From positions 1-9,993 of the forward strand of contig CALJIC010000302.1 of assembly GCA_937974195.1 (NCBI GenBank): DNA of 9,993 nt, given 5' to 3'. The notes under the pieces were generated by a model. It did no database searches. It was not told the DNA's origin and saw only the letters and a list, made by a program, of their open reading frames with translations. The position numbers and the translations under genes were made by a program. Below are positions 1 through 5,465 of this stretch, one piece after another. The number at the start of each line of letters is the position of its first letter. Within the stretch, counting starts at the first letter, position 1. This stretch comes from an uncultured Roseiflexaceae bacterium (GTDB taxonomy: Bacteria > Chloroflexota > Chloroflexia > Chloroflexales > Roseiflexaceae).

Positions 1-10
1 CCTCCCACGC

Positions 11-184
11 CCTCCCGCGCCAGGGGCTCCGCCCCTGGACCCCGAAAGCGATGGCGCTGCTGTGCCGGCGGCCGTGCGGTCATGCTGCGTGGGCGCTGCC
101 GTCGAGGCGCACTGGCGCGCCCGGTGAGCCTGGCCGGCGCGTCAGGCCCCGGCAGCCCGGGGAGGGTGCCAGCCCGTTCCGCCC
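11..184 (+). repeat. Dispersed GC-rich repeat, copy A (diverged)
   Basis: This is a diverged forward copy of the repeat found again at 375-623 (reverse), 3115-3447 and 3464-3796. Shared landmarks in order are a hairpin around GGGGCTCCGCCCC, then CCCCGAAAGCG, GCGGTCATGC, GTGGGCGCTGCCGT, CCTGGCCGG and GTGCCAGCCCG. The hairpin at 20-38 is CCAGGGGC / GCCCCTGG with a three-base loop. The left end may continue outside the window. Extents are approximate because I aligned by eye. Confidence 0.65.
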
Positions 185-374
185 ACCACGGTACAAAACC
201 ATTCTGCCCTCCACACGAAGCTGCTGTTCAAGGCGCCCGCCGCCCCCACACTCCCACATCCCTCGCGTTGAGGTCACGCCTCAGGGCCCCAACCACGCTG
301 ACGGTGCTTGAGCGGGGCGAAGGCGCAGCCGCGACGCTCCCGCCTACGCCAGCACGAGGGCGCGAGCGAGGAAG

Positions 375-623
375 GGACGCGCCAGGAGGCAGCCCTGGGC
401 CGGGCTGGCACACTCCCCATCGTCGCCGGGCTCCGACGCGCCGGCCAGGCCGCCCTGGGCCGCCAACACGACCTGAACGGCAGCGCCCACGCGGCATGAC
501 AACGGGCCGTCGGCTCGGCACAGCCAGCGCTTTCGGGGCCCAGGGGCGGAGCCCCGGCGCGGGGGCGCGGGGGGCCGCCGCCGGCCCCCCGCAAAACCAG
601 CGGCGCCGGACCCTCCGCACAAA
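375..623 (-). repeat. Dispersed GC-rich repeat, copy B (reverse orientation)
   Basis: Read on the minus strand, this stretch follows copies C and D: TTTGTGCGG, then GGGGCCGGCGGCGGCC, the hairpin CCGGGGCTCCGCCCCTGG, GGCCCCGAAAGCGCT, TGTCATGCCGCGTGGGCG, TGCCGTTCAGGTCGTG, GGCCTGGCCGG, CCCGGCGACGATGGG and GTGCCAGCCCG. It is closer to C/D than copy A is, but clearly diverged. It lies downstream of the C11 peptidase gene in the opposite orientation to C/D upstream, so that gene sits between inverted repeat copies. Confidence 0.65.
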
Positions 624-690
624 GGGCTGTCCGACAGAGGCGAGGCGGCGGCCCCACGCAAAACCAGCGGCGCCGGACCCTCCGCACAAA
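590..690. repeat. Pair of 34-bp direct repeats, 67-bp period
   Basis: A 34-bp sequence beginning CGCAAAACCAGCGG and ending CCTCCGCACAAA occurs at 590-623 and again, identically, at 657-690. The intervening 33 bp is unrelated in sequence to the repeat. Bases before each copy are also similar (GGCCCC tracts), and sequence after the second copy weakly resembles the spacer. A degenerate 67-bp tandem duplication at the edge of repeat copy B is therefore the simplest reading. The sizes recall a CRISPR unit, but two copies with no cas gene do not support one. Confidence 0.6.
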
Positions 691-710
691 CCGCCCTCCC
701 CGCAGCGACG

Positions 711-741
711 AGGGGCCGCCCGACAACGCCAGACGGCCCCT
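711..741 (-). terminator. Hairpin downstream of the C11 peptidase gene
   Basis: An 8-bp perfect stem, AGGGGCCG (711-718) with CGGCCCCT (734-741), and a 15-base loop lies about 20 bp past the TAG stop of the minus-strand peptidase gene. There is no T tract on the transcribed side, so an intrinsic terminator is only a possibility. Similar GGGGCCG/CGGCCCC arms occur inside the dispersed repeats. Confidence 0.3.
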
Positions 742-760
742 CATCAGCGCGCAGCGCGCA

Positions 761-2980
761 CTACTCGTTGACCGTCACCGTCGTGTACGCCTCGTAGAGG
801 TTGCCGTCCAGGTCCTCGGCCTGGATGCCTAGCACGTAGTCCCCCGCCGGCGCCGTCAGGTACTCCACCGTCCAGGGCCCGTTCCCGAAGGTGAGCGTCG
901 AGCCCTCCTCGCGGAAGTACTCCACGTCCGCGTCGCTATCGCTGTTGAGCCGGATGTACTCGTTGTAGACGGTGAAGCTGTCCCCGGCCCGCGGCGTGAT
1001 CACGCGCGGCGCGCCCCGCGGGCCCTGCCCGCTGAAGCCGAGCACCTTGATCAGCTCGCCGCCCTTGAAGAAGAGCTGCGCGTAGCGCCGCTCGCCGCTG
1101 GCGAAGGTGTACATGCCGTCCACCGTGTAGGTGGCGTAGTCGTCGGTCGCGCCGTAGTCCTGCGGGGTCAGCAGGGCGAAGCTGACGCCGTCGCCGTCGC
1201 CGTCGTCGATGCCGTAGATGACCGGCTCCCACTCGTACTCGATCGCCACCACGCCCTCGTCGCCCCAGTTGGGGTAGTAGACGCCGCCCACCTGGCGCGA
1301 CTCGCCGGCGTCGATGTACTCCAGGTCGGCGATGAGGATGGTGTCCTCCTCGGGGTTGTAGTAGCCCGTGAAGGCGTAGATGAAGCCGATGCGCTTGCCC
1401 GTCACCTCGGTGTAGATGGTGGTCGTGTCGGCCTGGTTGATCTCGTCGTCCGAGAGCTCCAGGTCCGCCACGACGATCTCGCTCGCGCCGGGGGCGCGCG
1501 CCTCGCCGACGAGTCCGGACTCGTCCGCCAGGTCGGTGTCGAAGTAGTGGAGGTTGAGGAAGTTCTCCCAGAGCGAGGCCTGGGCGAAGCTGTCGGCGAC
1601 CGTGGCGTAGGCCTCGGCGCCGGCGGCCTCGTCCTGGTAGAGGTCGGAGCCGGGGAAGTAGATCGAGAGGCCGGTGGCCCCGGGGCGCTCGTCGCCGTGG
1701 CGCTCGGCGATCACCACCTCGCCGAGGGCGGCGAGCAGCTCGTCGACGGCCGCCGAGACGTCATCGTCGCCCAGCTCGCCGAGCAGCTCGGCGAAGTGGC
1801 CGAGGTCGATGTAGGGCGAGGGGTCGTCCTCGGTGAAGACGTTCTCGAAGCTCTGGGCGTAGGTGCGGGCCTCGGCCACGTCCTCCTGGTCGATCTCGGC
1901 GAGGGCCGTCACCAGGCCGTCGAGGGCGGAGAGCAGCCCGGGCAGCGCGGAGAGGTCGTAGGCGCTGAGGGTGATGTCCACGGCCATCGCGGCGGCGATC
2001 TCCTCGGCGCTGCCGTCCTCGCCGAACATCTCCTCGGCGAAGATGCTGCGGGCCTCGTCGTCCACGATCCGCTGGTCCTGGTCGATGTAGCTCTCGACGA
2101 TCGCCCTGGCCAGGTCGGCGCCGTCCATCGCCGGGTTCTCCACGAGCTGGCCGAGGAAGCTGGCGTAGGCCCAGCCGAGTGAGGGCTCGACCTCCTGGGA
2201 GGCGACGACGTAGCGGGCGTGGGGCGCCATGGCGGCGACCACCTCGATGTGGCCCATCAGGCAGGCGTCGAAGCCGACCAGCTCGAACCGCTCGATCCCG
2301 GTGGCCTCCCGGACCTCCTCGAGGGCGGCGCTGATCTCGTTCAGCAGCAGCAGGTCGCCGTCGGCGGTGAGCGCCAGGCCGTCGGGGCCGGGGCCCTCGG
2401 GGTCGGGGTCGTTCCAGCCGCCGGGCCAGCCCATGCCGTGGTCCGACATGATCAGCACGTGGTGCGCGGCCGGGTAGCTCTCCACGGCCCAGGTGACGAA
2501 GTCGACGAGGGAGGCGCCGTCGGCCATGTTGACCTCGCCGAGGTCCTCGATCAGCTCGGAGCCGATGTGCTCCAGGTCGTCGTCCTGGGTGATCAGGTAG
2601 CGGCGCGTGCCGGTCCAGTCGTCGTCGCCGTCGAAGGCGCCCTCGTAGCGGTCGAGCTGGGCGACGATCGTGACCTCGTCGGAGGAGCCGACGAGCTCGG
2701 CCTCGTTGATGTCGGTGAAGATGTCCTCCTCGAGGATCTCGTCGTCGGCGTTGCCGTAGAGCATCACCAGCCAGGTGTTGTCGGCGGGCTCCTCCTCGTC
2801 GTCGATAAACTCCCCTTCATCGGCGAAGGGGTCCTCCTCGTCAGTAAGCTCCTCCTCGTCGAGAAACCCCTCCGCCGCGGCCGGGGGGTCCAGCTCGGCG
2901 GCGGGCGGGTCGGCGTCGGCGCAGGCGGAGAGGGCAAGGGCGAGGGCGAGTAGCAGGGCTAGGATCGGGTGGCGACGCAT
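761..2980 (-). CDS. Clostripain-like (C11 family) cysteine peptidase, lipoprotein
   Basis: This 739-residue secreted peptidase belongs to the clostripain (C11, clan CD) family, which cleaves after basic residues. Residues 1-20 form a lipoprotein signal (MRR, hydrophobic core, lipobox LSAC with Cys20), so the mature protein should be lipid-anchored outside the membrane. Residues 35-67 are almost all Asp/Glu and may be a linker or propeptide. The catalytic domain starts near NTWLVMLYGNADD (68). The active-site His is H181 in LIMSDHGMGW and the Cys is C240 in LVGFDACLMG; both motifs are classic C11 spacing and context. About 85 C-terminal residues (from PRVITPRAGDSF) look like a beta-sandwich or Ig-like domain. 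The start is ATG 2980 with AGAGG six bases upstream; the stop is TAG. It is divergent from the CHAT operon, 1.17 kb away, and seems intact. Family assignment is confident; the substrate is unknown. Confidence 0.92.
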   Translation of the reverse strand: MRRHPILALLLALALALSACADADPPAAELDPPAAAEGFLDEEELTDEEDPFADEGEFIDDEEEPADNTWLVMLYGNADDEILEEDIFTDINEAELVGSSDEVTIVAQLDRYEGAFDGDDDWTGTRRYLITQDDDLEHIGSELIEDLGEVNMADGASLVDFVTWAVESYPAAHHVLIMSDHGMGWPGGWNDPDPEGPGPDGLALTADGDLLLLNEISAALEEVREATGIERFELVGFDACLMGHIEVVAAMAPHARYVVASQEVEPSLGWAYASFLGQLVENPAMDGADLARAIVESYIDQDQRIVDDEARSIFAEEMFGEDGSAEEIAAAMAVDITLSAYDLSALPGLLSALDGLVTALAEIDQEDVAEARTYAQSFENVFTEDDPSPYIDLGHFAELLGELGDDDVSAAVDELLAALGEVVIAERHGDERPGATGLSIYFPGSDLYQDEAAGAEAYATVADSFAQASLWENFLNLHYFDTDLADESGLVGEARAPGASEIVVADLELSDDEINQADTTTIYTEVTGKRIGFIYAFTGYYNPEEDTILIADLEYIDAGESRQVGGVYYPNWGDEGVVAIEYEWEPVIYGIDDGDGDGVSFALLTPQDYGATDDYATYTVDGMYTFASGERRYAQLFFKGGELIKVLGFSGQGPRGAPRVITPRAGDSFTVYNEYIRLNSDSDADVEYFREEGSTLTFGNGPWTVEYLTAPAGDYVLGIQAEDLDGNLYEAYTTVTVNE

Positions 2981-3035
2981 TACTGACCTCTAGGCAAATC
3001 CGGCGATGACGCTGTGGGTCCCGAGGGGCAGGGGC

Positions 3036-3044
3036 ATCATAGCA
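3036..3044 (-). promoter_or_regulatory. Candidate extended -10 for the C11 peptidase gene
   Basis: On the minus strand this reads TGCTATGAT, a TGn extended -10 followed by TATGAT, 55 bases before the ATG. It is one of few AT-rich hexamers in a GC-rich leader. I see no good -35 at 16-18 bases, which is tolerated with extended -10 elements. A matching TGCTATCAT precedes the divergent CHAT gene. Confidence 0.35.
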
Positions 3045-3114
3045 GGGGCGGGGCACCAGAACGTGTGGGGGGCGGGGGCGCGCTGGGCGCGTCCGCCGCT
3101 ATCCTCGCGGGCGT

Positions 3115-3447
3115 GCCGCACGCCCCGCCGCCGAGAGCCTCGCCGCCGCGCTCTGTGCGGGTGCCCTACTGTGGACGCCTCTGCCCCTTTTTCTGCTGTG
3201 TGAGGGGCCGGCGGCGGCCCCTCACGCTCCCCGCGCCGGGGCTTCGCCCCTGGGCCCCAAAAGCGCTAGCGCTGCTGTGCTGTCGGCCCTGCGGTCATGC
3301 CACGTGGGCGCTGCCGTTCAGGTCGTGCTGGCCCCCGGGGCGGCCTGGCCGGTCCCACCGTCCCGGCGACGATGGGAGGTATGCCAGCCCGCCCCAGGGC
3401 CGCCCCGCGGGCGCGCCCCCCGTACGGGCGCCCCAATGTGGGCGCCC
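3115..3447 (+). repeat. Dispersed GC-rich repeat, copy C (duplicated unit 1)
   Basis: This unit is repeated at 3464-3796 with an offset of exactly 349 bases. I find one mismatch (3127 G versus 3476 A); 3131-3447 and 3480-3796 read as identical over 317 bp. It contains a 10-bp stem palindrome TGAGGGGCCG / CGGCCCCTCA (3201-3224, four-base loop) preceded by CCCCTTTTT, and a second small hairpin GGGGC-TTC-GCCCC (3238-3250). The middle and 3' part match diverged copies A and B. The near identity of C and D implies a recent duplication or gene-conversion event. Confidence 0.9.
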
Positions 3448-3463
3448 CATCGCACGCCCCGCC

Positions 3464-3796
3464 GCCGCACGCCCCACCGCCGAGAGCCTCGCCGCCGCGC
3501 TCTGTGCGGGTGCCCTACTGTGGACGCCTCTGCCCCTTTTTCTGCTGTGTGAGGGGCCGGCGGCGGCCCCTCACGCTCCCCGCGCCGGGGCTTCGCCCCT
3601 GGGCCCCAAAAGCGCTAGCGCTGCTGTGCTGTCGGCCCTGCGGTCATGCCACGTGGGCGCTGCCGTTCAGGTCGTGCTGGCCCCCGGGGCGGCCTGGCCG
3701 GTCCCACCGTCCCGGCGACGATGGGAGGTATGCCAGCCCGCCCCAGGGCCGCCCCGCGGGCGCGCCCCCCGTACGGGCGCCCCAATGTGGGCGCCC
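3464..3796 (+). repeat. Dispersed GC-rich repeat, copy D (duplicated unit 2)
   Basis: This is the second unit of the 349-bp-period duplication described for 3115-3447, with the same internal palindromes at 3550-3573 and 3587-3599. The repeat ends at 3796, where copy C continues CATCGC and copy D continues GATCCAGG. The 16 bp between the units (3448-3463) is the only unshared part of the period. Copy D is the one adjacent to the CHAT operon, and its right end forms one arm of a further hairpin. Confidence 0.9.
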
Positions 3797-3819
3797 GATC
3801 CAGGGGAGGCGCCCACATT
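3784..3819. other. 12-bp perfect inverted repeat (hairpin)
   Basis: AATGTGGGCGCC (3784-3795) pairs perfectly with GGCGCCCACATT (3808-3819) across a 12-base loop. The left arm is the last 12 bases of repeat copy D; the right arm is unique sequence. Copy C has the same left arm but no partner, so the hairpin exists only at the operon-proximal end. No T tract follows on either strand. It may be a transcription barrier, a protein-binding site or the terminal palindrome of the mobile repeat. Confidence 0.6.
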
Positions 3820-3855
3820 ACGCTATGCAGGCACGAAGGAGCCTCCTTTATCTGC

Positions 3856-3981
3856 ACGTTAATCGTGTAATGCGGCTGGCATTTCTTGTGAAGCTGTGCG
3901 TTCGCCCAGTCTCGATACACGTTCGGCCGATCGCGATGCACGTACGCTCGAATATGTTCCGCGTTCGCTCGCTTACGCCTG
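3856..3981 (+). repeat. Degenerate 21-bp periodic tract, about six units
   Basis: Units start at 3856, 3877, 3898, 3919, 3940 and 3961, exactly 21 bases apart. Four begin RCGTTCG or a close variant (GCGTTCGCCC, ACGTTCGGCC, ACGTACGCTC, GCGTTCGCTC), and the first begins ACGTTAATCG. The second unit (TGGCATTTCT) fits poorly. In the forward frame of the last four units the translation has a heptad pattern (CVRPVSI, HVRPIAM, HVRSNMF, RVRSLTP). I find no gene here, so a repeated binding site or a relic repeat is more likely than a protein. Confidence 0.5.
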
Positions 3982-4106
3982 GCCGCCTCGCTGCGGCGGG
4001 GCGTCGCGGGGGGCGCGCGGCGGGGACGATCGCGGCGCGCCCCGATGAAACCTTTGAAATGGTTGGCGTTTTCTGAGTAGAAGCCCGCGGCGCCGCACGA
4101 TCGGCG

Positions 4107-4115
4107 TGCTATCAT
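4107..4115 (+). promoter_or_regulatory. Candidate extended -10 for the CHAT operon
   Basis: TGCTATCAT (TGn extended -10 plus TATCAT) lies 39 bases before the ATG at 4155 and differs by one base from the TGCTATGAT before the divergent C11 gene. No recognisable -35 lies at 16-18 bases upstream (the sequence there is GCGGCG). A weaker alternative is TTGAAA at 4054-4059 with TAGAAG 18 bases later. Confidence 0.35.
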
Positions 4116-4154
4116 TCGAGCTACCGACCCGCCCGAGCCAGCTGGAGCGCCCCC

Positions 4155-5465
4155 ATGACGACTCCGCATCGCCAACGCCGGCCCGATCCGAGCCTGCCAT
4201 CTACCGCCGACCTGGAGCTAAGCGTCGCGCCGCTGGGGGAGGGGTGGGGCGTGAGCCTCCGCCTGAGCGAGCCGGACAACCGCGCGGGCCCCTTCCCGAT
4301 CCAGCTCGACCTGGCGATGCTGCGGGCGCTCGAGCTCGACGCCGCGGACTATGGGGCCGCGCTGCGCGACGCGCTCTTCGCCGAGCCCGAGGCGTGCACC
4401 GCCTTCCGCGAGTGCCGGGCCGCAGTGCTGCGGCCCGGCCAGCGCCTCCGCGTGCGGCTGCTCCTCCCGCCCGCGCTCCACGCGCTGCGCTGGGAGCGGC
4501 TGCTCGACCCCTCCAGCGGCCGGGCGCTGGGGCTGGATGGCGACCTGCTGCTCTCGCGCTATCTCAGCGCCAACGACTACGCCCCCGTGCTGCTCCGGCC
4601 CAGGGGCCGCCTGCGCGCCCTGATCGCCGTGGCCGCGCCCCGCGACTACGAGGACCACGGCCTGGCCCGCATTGACGCCGACGCCGAAACCAGGCGCGCC
4701 CAGGCGGCGCTGGCCGAGCTCGAGACGACGGCGATCGCGGGCACCTGGGACGCCCTACGCGAATCGCTCGACCAGGACTACGACATCCTCTACCTCGTCG
4801 CCCACGGCGCCATCCAGCGCGAGCAGCCCTGGCTCTGGCTGGTGGACGACCAGGGCAACGCCGACCGGCGGCGCGGCGGCGCGCTGGCCGACTGGCTCCG
4901 CGGCCTGGGCGAGCGCCGGCCGCGCCTGGTAGTGCTCGCCTCCTGCGAGAGCGCCGGCGACGGCCACGCCGACACACTGGCCGCCCTCGGCCCGCAACTG
5001 GCGCAGGCCGGCGTCCCGGCAGTGCTGGCCATGCAGGGGAAGCTGAGCATCGCCACCAACGAGCGCTTCGCCGCGGCGTTCTTCCGCGAGCTGCTCGTCG
5101 ATGGCCTGATCGACCGGGCGGCGAACAAGGCCCGCCTCGCCGTGGCGGACCGGCCCGACTGGTGGGTGCCGGTGCTCTACACTCGGCTCAAGGACGGACG
5201 GCTCTGGCGCGAGGAGGCCGAGCCCGCGCCAACAGAGAACCCATACCAACTCCGCGCCCCCGTCGCCGACTTCGTGGGCCGCGAGGCAGAGATCGCCGAG
5301 CTCACGACTGCATTGAGCCAAGCCGATACCAGCGTCGCCTTGATTCGGAGGCTTAGCCGGGATGGGCGGCATCGGCAAGACCGAGCTGGCGATGGTGGTG
5401 GCCAACCAGCTTGTCGAGCGTTTCCCCGACGCTCAGATCGTCCTGAATCTCCAGGGCTCGCGTGA
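4155..5465 (+). CDS. CHAT-domain (caspase-like) protease, 5' part of a frameshifted CHAT-NB-ARC-TPR gene
   Basis: This frame encodes 436 residues, of which about 398 belong to the real protein. Residues about 50-345 form a CHAT domain, a clan CD caspase-like peptidase fold. The catalytic pair is present: His217 in DILYLVAHG and Cys264 in VVLASCESAG. CHAT proteases usually act as effectors switched on by a linked sensor. After it comes the start of an NB-ARC ATPase (NPYQLRAPVADFVGREAEI, from 362). At VALIR (394-398) the frame breaks: the remaining residues are nonsense, while removing one base near 5349 restores VALIRGLAGMGGIGKT in the next frame. The start is ATG 4155, with GGAG seven bases upstream. 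The intact gene would run 4155-7842 (about 1,228 residues). It heads a tight operon with an AAA ATPase and a membrane protein. The domain call is firm; a defence role is inferred. Confidence 0.88.
   Translation: MTTPHRQRRPDPSLPSTADLELSVAPLGEGWGVSLRLSEPDNRAGPFPIQLDLAMLRALELDAADYGAALRDALFAEPEACTAFRECRAAVLRPGQRLRVRLLLPPALHALRWERLLDPSSGRALGLDGDLLLSRYLSANDYAPVLLRPRGRLRALIAVAAPRDYEDHGLARIDADAETRRAQAALAELETTAIAGTWDALRESLDQDYDILYLVAHGAIQREQPWLWLVDDQGNADRRRGGALADWLRGLGERRPRLVVLASCESAGDGHADTLAALGPQLAQAGVPAVLAMQGKLSIATNERFAAAFFRELLVDGLIDRAANKARLAVADRPDWWVPVLYTRLKDGRLWREEAEPAPTENPYQLRAPVADFVGREAEIAELTTALSQADTSVALIRRLSRDGRHRQDRAGDGGGQPACRAFPRRSDRPESPGLA

Larger units (their letters stand above)
1..760. 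other. Repeat-rich non-coding region
   Basis: I see no credible gene here. Open frames exist on both strands, but their translations are Arg/Pro/Ala/Gly-rich and do not look like any protein family, as expected by chance in DNA with so few AT-rich stops. The stretch holds repeat copy A (forward), repeat copy B (reverse), a pair of 34-bp direct repeats and a hairpin just past the C11 peptidase stop. Positions about 185-370 show no structure I can name. Confidence 0.7.
2981..4154. other. Intergenic region between divergent C11 and CHAT genes
   Basis: This stretch has no convincing gene. It holds the leader and candidate promoter of the C11 gene (to about 3045), repeat copies C and D (3115-3796), a 12-bp-stem hairpin (3784-3819), a 21-bp periodic tract (3856-3981) and the candidate CHAT promoter (4107-4115). 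Open frames cross it on both strands, but they repeat with the 349-bp DNA duplication and have low-complexity Arg/Pro/Ala composition, so I take them as chance frames. Confidence 0.7.

Noticed and set aside
590..690. Possible minimal CRISPR (34-bp repeats, 33-bp spacer)
   Set aside because: Only two repeats, no cas genes, and the unit lies within the edge of a dispersed repeat with degenerate tandem similarity continuing around it.
82..771. Plus-strand 229-residue open frame and minus-strand companions
   Set aside because: Arg/Pro-rich without recognisable domain; the region is repeat copies A and B and the frame runs into the C11 stop region.
1547..2953. Two long plus-strand open frames opposite the C11 gene
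   Set aside because: The translations are Val/Gly/Glu/Leu-rich antisense shadows, and the opposite strand has a full peptidase with active-site motifs and signal peptide.
3836..3848. Small palindrome AAGGA-GCC-TCCTT as a terminator
   Set aside because: The five-base stem is too short, no T tract follows, and no gene ends nearby on the plus strand.
3014..4175. Overlapping open frames on both strands through the duplicated repeats
   Set aside because: The protein sequences simply repeat with the 349-bp DNA period in shifting frames, with low-complexity Arg/Pro/Ala composition and no ribosome site or motif.
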